Shown one piece after another: positions 48,678-56,805 of a stretch of 64,000 bases of DNA. Within the stretch, counting starts at the first letter, position 1, and each line of letters begins with the position of its first letter. A model generated the notes under the pieces. The model saw only the letters and a list, made by a program, of their open reading frames with translations, was not told the DNA's origin and made no database searches. Made by a program: the position numbers and the translations under genes. Source of the DNA: JADMIH01 sp036399775 (GTDB taxonomy: Bacteria; Chloroflexota; Chloroflexia; QHBQ01; JADMIH01); NCBI GenBank assembly GCA_036399775.1, contig DASWMJ010000099.1, forward strand, positions 1-64,000. Direction: 5' to 3'.

Positions 48678-50597
48678 CTAGCGGCCTGTTCGCAAAGCGC
48701 TGGCTAACTGCTCTTCCATCATGCTTTCGGCGATGTAGCCGTCCGCCCTCAATTGCTGGGCGAGCCAGGCGTGGACTTTGGGGTCGTCGGGCTTTAGAAA
48801 CTTGGACATAAGGGCTTCCCTGTACGCCTTGTCGCGCTGTCCCAGCGCCAGGTAGCCTGTGGCCGCCAGGAGATACTCGTCGGCGATCTTGTAGTAAGTG
48901 CCGGCGTTTATATAATCTCGCGTCGCCTGGGCTACATTACCCCGCGCCTGGTTGATTCCGCCGCGCAGGATAAGCACGGGTTTGTAATGAGGATCGAGGG
49001 TGGCTATCTTTGTAGTGAAGCGGTCCATGCGGGCTAACAAGCTGTCCGGCTGAGCATCTTCACGCAGGACGACCACTCTATCGAAACGGGCGACTTCGGC
49101 CCAGTCCTGTTCGGGTGCGGAAAGTCGAGCCAGGAGATCGAGGTCGAGGGTGCTGACTACCCAGTAGATGTTACCCCGCGGGGTATGAGCGAAGAGGCGC
49201 GGGTCGCGGGCGTCAAAGGTCGCGGCGGGAGGGTTGCTGTGCCAGTAGAACTGGCTGACGGCGTATCCCAGGGAAGGCTCGTCCGCGAAGATGATGGTGT
49301 CTTGTGGGCGAGCATGTGGCTCCAAATAAGCGGCGGCCCCGCGAAAATCAGGGCGGTACATGGCCTTCTCGTCGGCATTGGGTTGGAGGTAATTGGCTGC
49401 ACCCAGCACGAAGGTGGAGACGGCGAATAGCGCGGCGAACGAGGCTGTGACCCACAACAGCTTGCCGCTGAAGGTGCGCGTGGTCATTCTGGCGGCTATC
49501 GAAAAGAGCGATACCACGCCGTTGGCGATGAGCAGCAAGTGAAAGGGCAACGCGAAGAGGGCATATCGCTCAAAGACGATGTTCGTCGTGCTGAGTAGGG
49601 CGAGGAGGAGGGCAGGTATGGCAATCAAGATGCCACACAGGGCTACACTTTTCGCGCGGGCTTGAGTTATCGCCAGGTAAGCGCCCACGATAGCGAGGAG
49701 CAAAAAGAGTAGCTGGATGAAACTTTCCTGCCTGCCGCCTATGCCAAAAGAGGTGAACCAGTGTAATAATTTGAGGGCCAGGTTTGCCGCGCCGGAGAAG
49801 GACAGGCGAGAAGGATCGGGGCTGGCAGTGGGCACACTGAAGATGTCAATGAGCATAGGGACAGAGATGAGCGTGACGGAGGCCATAGATATTAGCGCAT
49901 AAAGGAATGGTCTGAGGCTTGCGCGCTTACGGGGAAGTAATTTCCAGAGCAACCAGAGTAGATACGGCGTAAGCGCAGGCATAACCATCGTGAGCGCAGC
50001 GTAAGCGTGCAGGATATTGGCGGACGCGGCCAGAGCGAACGCCAGCCACCACCTCCCCTGTCCGGTGCGCTCGGCGATGACAAGACTGTAGACGGACAGG
50101 GCGGTGAGGAAGGCGATTATCGCGTAGGGACGCGCCTCCTGGGAATGGCTGAGCAGAGGCACTGAAAGCAGGGTGAGGAGAGCGGCCAGCAGCCCTTGCG
50201 CTCGTCCAAAAAGCTCCAGACCCAGTGCATAGACTACTACAGGCAAGAGAGAGCCTGCCAGCACTGAGGGCAGGCGCACGAAAACAGAAGTGGCGGCGGG
50301 GTCGGCGATTTGGGCGGTGAGCCAGGTCAGCATATAGCGCCAGGGCGTCTCGTTGTACATCCAGCCGAAGCGGTCTGTGAATACGGCAAGAGGGCCGCGC
50401 TGGGCTGCTTCCAGGTAAACGATCTCGTCGTACCAGAGATTATGGCAGTCGAGGCAGTAAGAACGCAGACCCAGGGCGAGGAGGAAAGCGGCGGCAAGCA
50501 AGAGCGGGGTAGAGTAATGCAACATGAGATGCCGGATACCGGCCCTGTGGAGAGGGTTGGCGAGCGGAGATTCGGTGTGTATGGTAGTCGCGCTCAT
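48678..50597 (-). CDS. GT39-like membrane glycosyltransferase, paralogue A
   Basis: Around 640 aa. The first loop has HNLWYDEIVYLEAAQRGPLAVF, the GT-C acidic motif, and ~11 TM helices follow. A soluble C-terminal region (~180 aa) contains a helical, TPR-like end (AQATRDYINAGTYYKIADEYLLAATGYLALGQ) and a conserved final segment, AWLAQQLRADGYIAESMMEEQLA. Start at ATG 50597 is favoured by AAGGAC upstream; the frame extends to 50636 but that overlaps the previous gene. Close paralogue of 50614-52488 and 56806-58650. Confidence 0.83.
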   Translation of the reverse strand: MSATTIHTESPLANPLHRAGIRHLMLHYSTPLLLAAAFLLALGLRSYCLDCHNLWYDEIVYLEAAQRGPLAVFTDRFGWMYNETPWRYMLTWLTAQIADPAATSVFVRLPSVLAGSLLPVVVYALGLELFGRAQGLLAALLTLLSVPLLSHSQEARPYAIIAFLTALSVYSLVIAERTGQGRWWLAFALAASANILHAYAALTMVMPALTPYLLWLLWKLLPRKRASLRPFLYALISMASVTLISVPMLIDIFSVPTASPDPSRLSFSGAANLALKLLHWFTSFGIGGRQESFIQLLFLLLAIVGAYLAITQARAKSVALCGILIAIPALLLALLSTTNIVFERYALFALPFHLLLIANGVVSLFSIAARMTTRTFSGKLLWVTASFAALFAVSTFVLGAANYLQPNADEKAMYRPDFRGAAAYLEPHARPQDTIIFADEPSLGYAVSQFYWHSNPPAATFDARDPRLFAHTPRGNIYWVVSTLDLDLLARLSAPEQDWAEVARFDRVVVLREDAQPDSLLARMDRFTTKIATLDPHYKPVLILRGGINQARGNVAQATRDYINAGTYYKIADEYLLAATGYLALGQRDKAYREALMSKFLKPDDPKVHAWLAQQLRADGYIAESMMEEQLASALRTGR

Positions 50598-50613
50598 AGA
50601 TAGTCCTTGCTCG

Positions 50614-52488
50614 TCACGGGCGGCCTCCCAGGGCATAGGCTATCTGGGCCTCGATGCGGCTCTCGTCTTGCCTGCCCATGTCTGACAGCATTTGAGACAT
50701 CCAGGCGTGGAGGTCGGCGTTTTGCGGCTCCATGCTCTTGGAGAGGAGGGTGTCGCGCCAGGCGCTGGCGGTCTCCGAGCGGAGGGCGAAGCCTTGCGCG
50801 GTGCGAAGATACTCGTCGCCCATCGGGAAATAGCTGCCCGCGACCCGGTACGCGCTCGCGGCCTCCGAAATCTGGCCGTTGGACTGGTAAATGGAGGCAC
50901 GCAGGTTCATCGCGGTCTGCTCGACGGAGCGGGTGCGAGGCGAGACGCCTTCCAGTTGGCGCACGAACCAGTCGAGGTCGGACTTTGTGCCTGCCGAACC
51001 GGCTTGCTTGAGCAACACCACCCGGTCGAATTGCTTGACCTCGGTCCAGCGTTTGTCGGCCAGGATAGTCTGGGGCAGGTCGAAGTCGTAGCTGGCGAGC
51101 CAGTAGACCGCGCCCTGGGGGTCGTGCCGGAAGAGGTCGGGGTCGAGCGCGCTGTATGCGGTCGCCGGGGGGTTGCCTCGCCAGTAGAAGGTGCTTACCA
51201 GGGCGTCCCAGCCCATGAGCACGATAGTGTCTTCGGGACGCGCGTTCGTAAGGAGATAGGCGTGCGCGCTGCGGAAGTCGGGGCGGTAAGTAAGCTCCTG
51301 GTGCCGGTCATTGCTCATATAGTTGCGGACCCCTACCGCGAAGGCCAGCATGACTAACGCTGTTGAAAGTGTCGCGGGCAGCATCGAGAGCGTGCGCGGA
51401 GAGCGAGCGGGGTTTGCCTGCTTCGCGGGGAGGATGCTGGGGAGGAGGGCAAGGCCGTTGCCGACGAGCAGGAAATAGAAAGGCATGGCGAAGAGGGCGT
51501 AACGCTGGAAGACTGCGTTGGTTGTGCTGAGAATAGCCAGGACGATGGATGGGACCAGGACGAAGAGCAGGCAGAGGGCTGCACCCTGTAGTTTCCGGGT
51601 GCGGACGGCGAAGAGTACGCCCGACAGCATGAGGAGGAGCAAAAATAACTGGGCGACGCGCTCCCACTGCCCGCCGATGCCAAGCTGGGAGAACCAGCTC
51701 AGCAGTTCGAGGGGGGAGAGAATCAGGGCGGCCGGTGGGAGCTGGCGCAGATCGGGCGGGACGCGGGGCACTTGCAGCATGTCAACCAGCATCAGTAAGG
51801 CGACCATAGCCAGCGCGCCGAGGGAGAAGAGGGCATAGGAGAAGGGTCTTCTCCCGTTGGGGCGGCCTGGCCGGAGGTTCCACAGCAGCCAGAGCAGGTA
51901 GGGGGCGAGCGCGGGCAGGACCAGGGTGAGAGATACGTAGGCGTTGAGCACGTTGGCTACGGAGAGAAAGGTGAATAGAAGCCACCATTTGGCGAGGCCC
52001 GTGCGATGGGCTACCAGGAGGGAGTAGACCGAAGCGGCGGTGAGCAGGGTAAGGAGCGCGTAGGGCCTTACGTCCTGGGAGTAGTTTATGTGGACGGGCG
52101 CGAGGGCCAGCATAGAGGCGGCGAGCAGACCTTGCGGGCGGCCAAATAGCTCGCGGCCCAGGCCGTAGACGGCGAGAGGGGTGAGCGCGCCCGCGATGGC
52201 CGAGGGCAGGCGCACGAGGGTGGCGGTGGCGATGGGGTCTACTGGTTGGATGGTCAGCCAGACGACCAGATAGTGCATGGGTGTCTGGACGCGCATCCAG
52301 CCGAAGCGGTCGGTGAGTAATGCTTGCAGGCCGCGCTGGGCAACCTCTATGGAGGCTATCTCGTCGGACCAGAGGGTGCGGCAATCGAGGCAGTAGAGGC
52401 GCAGGGACAATGCTACCAGGAAAAGCGCGGCCAGGGCCGGCCAGGTGAGGTAAGGCTGCGAGAGGCGATATTTAGACATCAAGGCCAT
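50614..52488 (-). CDS. GT39-like membrane glycosyltransferase, paralogue B
   Basis: The 624-aa protein mirrors paralogue A: RTLWSDEIASIEVAQRGLQALLTDRFGWM in the first loop, ~11 TM helices, then a soluble C-terminal region with the same helical end (SKSMEPQNADLHAWMSQML). The shared C-terminus marks a lineage-specific family, probably differing in acceptor. Stop and start are interleaved with neighbours (10-17 nt), so this is one transcript. Confidence 0.83.
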   Translation of the reverse strand: MALMSKYRLSQPYLTWPALAALFLVALSLRLYCLDCRTLWSDEIASIEVAQRGLQALLTDRFGWMRVQTPMHYLVVWLTIQPVDPIATATLVRLPSAIAGALTPLAVYGLGRELFGRPQGLLAASMLALAPVHINYSQDVRPYALLTLLTAASVYSLLVAHRTGLAKWWLLFTFLSVANVLNAYVSLTLVLPALAPYLLWLLWNLRPGRPNGRRPFSYALFSLGALAMVALLMLVDMLQVPRVPPDLRQLPPAALILSPLELLSWFSQLGIGGQWERVAQLFLLLLMLSGVLFAVRTRKLQGAALCLLFVLVPSIVLAILSTTNAVFQRYALFAMPFYFLLVGNGLALLPSILPAKQANPARSPRTLSMLPATLSTALVMLAFAVGVRNYMSNDRHQELTYRPDFRSAHAYLLTNARPEDTIVLMGWDALVSTFYWRGNPPATAYSALDPDLFRHDPQGAVYWLASYDFDLPQTILADKRWTEVKQFDRVVLLKQAGSAGTKSDLDWFVRQLEGVSPRTRSVEQTAMNLRASIYQSNGQISEAASAYRVAGSYFPMGDEYLRTAQGFALRSETASAWRDTLLSKSMEPQNADLHAWMSQMLSDMGRQDESRIEAQIAYALGGRP

Positions 52489-52497
52489 GCTATGAGG

Positions 52498-54033
52498 TCA
52501 GGAGCCGCCGTAGTAGGCGGGCACGAGCAGGGCGAACAGACAGTAGACGTTCGATAGGCCGAGGAAGGCGGCGAGCATGGCCGCAGTGGGGGCATAGCCG
52601 AGGCGGCCCTTAGATAGCAGGTTGAGCCAGGAGTAGGTGCCCCTGACTACCAGGAGGCTTGTGAGGGCGAGCGCGGGGAAGATAAGGCGGCCCCGCCAGG
52701 CGGCGTTGTAGGTCATGGCGACGTAGCCAAGCTCGAAGATGAGAGCGCCCAGGAGCAGGCAGGCGGCCTGGCGGCCATTTATCGTGCGGCGCTTGAAGTC
52801 GAGGAGCAGGCCGATGATGCTCAGGGAGATGAGGGCAAAGTACAATCCGTAGAGGAGGGCGGGGGCTTCGACGGCCTCCCAGCCGAACCAGCCGAAGTGG
52901 GTGCGGGAAGTAAAGACGAGTTGCCTTACGTGCATGCCTATGTCGGCGCTATCGGTCACGGGGACGGCTACCACAGGGTTGAGGGCGATCTCCGAAGCCA
53001 TCTGGTTGACGGCGTTGTGGCCCAGCGGGTCGCCGTAGGTTGATATATTACGGAAGGTCCACCAGCCGCCTACGAGAGCGCATATTACGAGGCTGAGGGC
53101 AAGCAGGGGCAGGCGATGTTTTATATAGGCCAGGTTGGGGCGGCCCCAGTTTCGAGGGTTGCCGCGAAGTGAGCGGAGAGGGAGGCCGGGCAGGCATAGC
53201 ACAAGCAGACCGGCGGGTATGAATATAAGCAAGTTGGACTTGCCGAGCAGCACGAGACCGAGCATCACGCCCAGCGAGGCCGCGCGCCGCCAGTTCGCGC
53301 CGTGCATAAGAATGCGGACCATGACGTAGCTGGTTGCCACGCCTATCAGGATGGCAAGGTTGTCGTTGTTCACGACGGACGAAATAAAGGTGAACTGGGG
53401 GAGGAGGCCGACGAGGGCGGCAGCGCCAACGGCCAGGGGCGATTCCTCCTGGCGTGGGAAGACCTGGCGCACGGTGGCGAAGGTGAGCAGGATAGTGCAG
53501 ATGCCGAAGAGCATGCCTGTGGCGCGCATTATATAGGTCCAGGGGAGGAGATCGGCTGGCACGGGCGCGTGAGGGTACATAGTGGCAGGCGGGTCGAGGT
53601 ACTGGCCGCCGTAGGGCCTGTGGGTGAGATCGGGTACCAGGAGCTTGCCGGAGCGGCCCAGGGCGAGCATGATGCCCGCGTTCAGCAGGTAATAGGTAGG
53701 GGGCTGCTTGGCTTCGAGGGTGTATGGAGGCGTGGAGTCGCCGGTGCGGATGGGGGGCAGTTGGCCGTAGCGCACGAGGTACTCTACGTAACGGATGTGG
53801 TGGTACTCGTCGGGGCCTTCGCCTATGGGAGTGAGCAGGGTGTAGAGGGTGCAGAGGCCGACGTAGGCGTAGATGATGGCGAGGAGCCATTTGCGGCCTG
53901 GGGTATAGGTGGGAGTAGGGGAAGTGTGTGGTTTGGGGGCCTCTCTCCTGGAGGGAGCGGTGTAAGTGATGTGGCCGTTGGTCGCCAGGAGGGAGTCTGC
54001 CTGGGCTGGCCTGGATGGTGTGTCTGTTATCAC
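52498..54033 (-). CDS. Polytopic membrane protein, DUF2142/GT39-like
   Basis: The 511-aa protein has a ~45-residue Pro/Ser/Thr cytoplasmic start, then ~10 TM helices. The first loop contains PIGEGPDEYHHIRYVEYLVRYGQLP, a DE-x-x-H pattern common to DUF2142 and GT39 proteins, and EAKQPPTYYLLNAG. It is the first gene of the minus-strand run 54033-45741. A glycosyltransferase role in surface-glycan or lipid glycosylation is likely but the substrate is unknown. Confidence 0.72.
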   Translation of the reverse strand: MITDTPSRPAQADSLLATNGHITYTAPSRREAPKPHTSPTPTYTPGRKWLLAIIYAYVGLCTLYTLLTPIGEGPDEYHHIRYVEYLVRYGQLPPIRTGDSTPPYTLEAKQPPTYYLLNAGIMLALGRSGKLLVPDLTHRPYGGQYLDPPATMYPHAPVPADLLPWTYIMRATGMLFGICTILLTFATVRQVFPRQEESPLAVGAAALVGLLPQFTFISSVVNNDNLAILIGVATSYVMVRILMHGANWRRAASLGVMLGLVLLGKSNLLIFIPAGLLVLCLPGLPLRSLRGNPRNWGRPNLAYIKHRLPLLALSLVICALVGGWWTFRNISTYGDPLGHNAVNQMASEIALNPVVAVPVTDSADIGMHVRQLVFTSRTHFGWFGWEAVEAPALLYGLYFALISLSIIGLLLDFKRRTINGRQAACLLLGALIFELGYVAMTYNAAWRGRLIFPALALTSLLVVRGTYSWLNLLSKGRLGYAPTAAMLAAFLGLSNVYCLFALLVPAYYGGS

Positions 54034-54386
54034 TGGCTGCTCTATCTCCGGTTAGTACTGCATTTTCGTGGACATAGACATGTCGCGCGGCGCGCCTGCA
54101 TAAGCTAAGTTTAGCAGGGTACTAACACGTTTGGAATAGCCACAGTAGCCCATTCGTACCCGACAAATGGGCTATTTGTGGGGTTAGGGGGACACGCCCA
54201 AGAAGCTCCGAACGGGGCTACGGGCTATGGAATGACTAATTTTGCACACACATATACTCCTAATTCCTAATTACCTATATACCTATTGACCATGCTATAA
54301 AAATGTGGTACAATAAGGGCAAGATGAGCAAGGAATCGTGCGTACTTGAAGCACAAAACGATGCCCTACTCACCTTACCAAGTTAG
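54034..54386. other. AT-rich intergenic region with short leader ORF
   Basis: This 353-bp stretch precedes the GT operon on one side and the tRNA-like genes on the other. It holds a plus-strand promoter (54286-54314) and a 20-codon frame, ATG 54324 to TAG 54384-54386, that ends directly before the tRNA-like sequence. No longer gene is supported. Confidence 0.4.
54286..54314 (+). promoter_or_regulatory. Sigma-70-type promoter pointing at the tRNA-like genes' antisense strand
   Basis: TTGACC (54286-54291), 17 nt, TACAAT (54309-54314). Transcription from it would run into 54387-54573 antisense to the tRNA-like genes. Confidence 0.5.
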
Positions 54387-54497
54387 CGCCAGCGACAGGA
54401 TTTGCACCTGCAAGCCTTGAGTGTGACCCTACACAAGCCCACTTTTGGCCCAAACCGCTTACGAGGCGGTGACGCACATCTAATGCGCTGCGCTGGC
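54387..54497 (-). tRNA. tRNA-like gene, anticodon CGU, very long variable arm
   Basis: On the minus strand GCCAGCG (54491-54497) pairs perfectly with CGCTGGC (54388-54394) as a 7-bp acceptor. Then come a 2-nt connector, a D-type arm (GCGC/GCGT), and a perfect anticodon stem ACCGC/GCGGT with loop CTCGTAA, giving T33 and anticodon CGT (54461-54463). A 42-nt variable region with its own hairpin (CTTGTGT/ACAC-TCAAG) follows, and then a T arm GCAGG-TGCAAAT-CCTGT. The D loop lacks GG and the T loop has TGC instead of TTC, so the elbow contacts are abnormal. No CCA is encoded. Threonine tRNAs do not have long variable arms, so this may be a pseudo-tRNA or a non-canonical tRNA mimic. Confidence 0.5.
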
Positions 54498-54498
54498 A

Positions 54499-54573
54499 TG
54501 GAGCGCGGGAAGGGAGTCGAACCCTTAACTCATAACTGGGTGGGAATGCGTTTGGCCGTTAAACTACCCGCGC
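54499..54573 (-). tRNA. tRNA-like gene with encoded CCA and a disrupted anticodon arm
   Basis: Minus strand, 75 nt including CCA. The acceptor GCGCGGG/CCCGCGC (7 bp), D arm GTTT/AAAC with GG in the loop, and T arm AAGGG-TTCGACT-CCCTT are all canonical, and length matches a normal tRNA. The segment where the anticodon stem should be (CATTC and GTTAT) does not pair. Instead AACGCAT can pair with ATGAGTT (one mismatch) around a 12-nt loop TCCCACCCAGTT. It ends one base before the next tRNA-like gene. It may be a degenerate tRNA or a mimic that keeps only the top half. Confidence 0.5.
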
Positions 54574-54631
54574 CTGGAGAAGGGACCGTGATGTTTGCGA
54601 GACGGAGCGGTTCCTTCTGCTTTTAATCTGA

Positions 54632-55087
54632 TTATAGTTCTTGCTTATGTACGGCCTCATTTCGCTTTTCTAAAAAATGTGTGAGCGCCCTATTTACCGA
54701 AAGATAAGCATACTCTTGCTTTGGGAACGGGTACTGCTCTTCAATCAAACGGGCTAGGAGCATATCGTATAGTTGTCTACGCTCCATATGCTCCCAATCG
54801 GGCACTCCCTCTAATATATCCTCAATTGCCTTCGTTACGGGAGTGTTTGCCCATCTACCGTTAGGAGTAGAAGTAGTTATAACCGCAACAGCATCGGGCA
54901 AACTATCCTCTACACCATTTCCTGAAATCGCGCTATAGAAACTACGTCCAGAGGTAAGCGCAGCGTCCAACTCTTTTATTTCTCGCTCCGCATGCTCAAG
55001 CCTACGTTGTGCATCCTCACGTCTAGCTTGTAGCGCTTCCAACTCCCTGACGTACATGTCTAAGAAAGCGCGTTTCTCGTTATTCAT
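54632..55087 (-). CDS. Small coiled-coil protein of unknown function
   Basis: The 151-aa protein starts with a strongly predicted coiled coil (FLDMYVRELEALQARREDAQRRLEHAEREIKELDAAL, residues ~9-46). A linker and a C-terminal helical domain (MERRQLYDMLLARLIEEQYPF...ALTHFLEKRNEAVHKQ) follow; the latter looks like a small winged-helix or HTH-type fold, as in some uncharacterised regulators. AGGGGG precedes ATG 55087. It has a consensus promoter with a dyad and lies 58 bp upstream of the two tRNA-like genes on the same strand, so one transcript probably carries all three. Composition is more AT-rich than the flanking glycosyltransferase genes, suggesting an insertion. Confidence 0.7.
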   Translation of the reverse strand: MNNEKRAFLDMYVRELEALQARREDAQRRLEHAEREIKELDAALTSGRSFYSAISGNGVEDSLPDAVAVITTSTPNGRWANTPVTKAIEDILEGVPDWEHMERRQLYDMLLARLIEEQYPFPKQEYAYLSVNRALTHFLEKRNEAVHKQEL

Positions 55088-55108
55088 AGCCCATACCCCC
55101 TACTAGCC

Positions 55109-55149
55109 AGTATATCCGATAGTCCTAGCCTTGTCAAGACCTAGGACTA
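55109..55149 (-). promoter_or_regulatory. Consensus promoter with a dyad operator centred on -35
   Basis: On the minus strand TTGACA (55132-55137), 17 nt, TATACT (55109-55114), nearly ideal sigma-70 boxes, ~20 nt before the coiled-coil gene. A perfect 9-bp inverted repeat TAGTCCTAG (55120-55128) / CTAGGACTA (55141-55149) is centred on the -35 box, the expected arrangement for a repressor operator. Confidence 0.75.
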
Positions 55150-55201
55150 GGGGAAATCACTACTACATCGTAAACCTTGAGGCTAGGTGATGTTATGTAA
55201 A

Positions 55202-55229
55202 CTAGCCACCACTATGTAGTGATGGCTAG
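55202..55229. other. Hairpin upstream of the coiled-coil gene
   Basis: CTAGCCACCACTA (55202-55214) pairs with TAGTGATGGCTAG (55217-55229) with one mismatch and a 2-nt loop. It shares CTAG half-sites with the dyad at 55120-55149 and could be a second operator, or a terminator for the glycosyltransferase gene that ends at 55309. Confidence 0.5.
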
Positions 55230-55308
55230 TGTGGAAAACTAGCTGATTTTGGTGGAAAACCTATTAGCTAGCTATAAGAGTAGACATAACCTTGCGCTAC
55301 TGACTTAC

Positions 55309-56718
55309 CTAGTTTTTGGGCAAAGCCGGGTTAGGGGTGAGGGCTAGCGGAATTGGGGTAAGGTTGTAAAGGCGTGGGAGGGTCACGATGAGGGCCCAAA
55401 GCAAGAGGTTGCCGTAAAAACGGGGGTAGTAGAAGAAGGCGCGCCACCCCTCGGCTTCCGGCAGGTTGCCGCCCGTGCTGTAATAGCGCCAGGGTATGCC
55501 AAGCAGCACCGCCGCGAGTACCAGGACTAGCCAGGGGAGTAGAGTACGACCGTATCCGGGCTGCTTCTGAGCCGTTTCCGCATGGTCAACGCTCCATAGA
55601 TGCACAAGCACGCCAACCACGACCGCCAGGGGGAATATGGCAAGCGTATGGTGGTAGTCTTCGCTGATTGGCGAAATGAGCAGGGCCAGGGGAGTTGCCA
55701 GGGCATAGGGGAGGAGTCTTTGCGCGGCAGAGGCACCACTTCCGGAGGTGCGTGTGTGCCAGATGGTATAGATGCTGACGGCCACTAAAAGCGCGGCCAG
55801 CAGCCACCATAGGGGGGCTACCAGCCAGGGCGCGTCGAGGATTGGGCCGGGGTTCCACTGGGGGTGGTAGCGGAAGAGGTGCGTGAGGAAATTGTTGAGC
55901 GACTGGTAGGCGTTCACGGCAGTCTCCGGGCGCTCCCGCCAGGTCGTAATTAGGTTGAGGGAGGTGCCCCATACGCCAGGGCCGAGCCAAACCAGGGTGA
56001 CCAGGACCGCAGCGCCGTATATACCTGCCGCCGCGCAGACGGTCTTCCATTGCCTTTGGACGAGCGCGGGCAGGAGGTGTACTGTGCCATAGAATTGTCG
56101 CATCAGCATGGCGAATGCAAGGGAGCACCCGGCGGCGAAACTTCCCCTGCCTCGCCCGGAGGGTACCGCTTCACCGGTTTGCGGTCCCATCCTTAGAGAT
56201 AGAAGCGCGCCCACGACGATAAAGAGGAGGGCAGCGGCGTAATCCTGGCCTGTACGGATATTGGCGCGCCAGGGCTGGAACAACGGCACAGCCCCGGAGA
56301 GTGCGAGAGCTACAAGGGGGGGCAATCGCAAGGCACGCAACAGCAGGGTCCAGGCGAGAATGAAAAATATCAGGCCGGCGCAAATCCAGATGGTGCGCGC
56401 GGTATCCACATCTAGCCCTGCTATGGGAAGGTAAGGCAGGATAGTAGCAGGGGAGTTTGGGTCGAATATGTCGGGCACCGCGCCCAACCTTATACTTGCG
56501 CTGCTAAATGCCCCCGCGTCGTACAGCATAGCGCCCTGCCCTTCGATAGCAAGGCGCGCTCCTACCCAGATCGCGGTCCGCCGCCAGCCATCCTGGAAGG
56601 CGGCAGGCCAGAAGACTTGCACGATAAGCTGCCCCCACGTAATGAGCGATAACGCAAGAAGCGTGACCGCTATGAGGGTCCGGCGGCGCTTATCGTCAAG
56701 CAGTCTGTGCAGCTTCAA
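55309..56718 (-). CDS. GT87-type (DUF2029) membrane glycosyltransferase
   Basis: The 469-aa polytopic protein has ~10 TM helices. Motifs include TAIWVGARLAIEGQGAMLYDAGAF in the first loop, PATILPYLPIAGLDVDTART, and the tetra-region CSLAFAMLMRQFYGTVHLLPALVQ, in the same places as in 45741-46994. A role as a polyprenyl-linked sugar transferase is expected. It is separated from the first cluster by the coiled-coil/tRNA-like insertion. Confidence 0.8.
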   Translation of the reverse strand: MKLHRLLDDKRRRTLIAVTLLALSLITWGQLIVQVFWPAAFQDGWRRTAIWVGARLAIEGQGAMLYDAGAFSSASIRLGAVPDIFDPNSPATILPYLPIAGLDVDTARTIWICAGLIFFILAWTLLLRALRLPPLVALALSGAVPLFQPWRANIRTGQDYAAALLFIVVGALLSLRMGPQTGEAVPSGRGRGSFAAGCSLAFAMLMRQFYGTVHLLPALVQRQWKTVCAAAGIYGAAVLVTLVWLGPGVWGTSLNLITTWRERPETAVNAYQSLNNFLTHLFRYHPQWNPGPILDAPWLVAPLWWLLAALLVAVSIYTIWHTRTSGSGASAAQRLLPYALATPLALLISPISEDYHHTLAIFPLAVVVGVLVHLWSVDHAETAQKQPGYGRTLLPWLVLVLAAVLLGIPWRYYSTGGNLPEAEGWRAFFYYPRFYGNLLLWALIVTLPRLYNLTPIPLALTPNPALPKN

Positions 56719-56735
56719 GCGGAGTTCCTCTGTGA

Positions 56736-56805
56736 ATAGGGGTTAGGGGTTAGGGGTTAGGGGTTAGGGGTTAGGGGTTAGGAATTGGGTATTGATCCCT
56801 GACCC
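56736..56805. repeat. Heptanucleotide array (GGGGTTA)n
   Basis: Six perfect copies of GGGGTTA (about 56740-56780), a degenerate unit, and an inverted CCCTGACCCC end lie between the two glycosyltransferase genes. Confidence 0.9.

Noticed and set aside
54324..54386. 20-codon leader peptide gene
   Set aside because: It has a promoter and a weak ribosome site and stops exactly at the tRNA-like boundary, but is too short to support as a gene; mentioned only as part of the intergenic entry.
54402..54626. Plus-strand 74-codon frame through the tRNA-like genes
   Set aside because: It is antisense to the tRNA-like stems and has no ribosome site; the fold, not the frame, explains the sequence.
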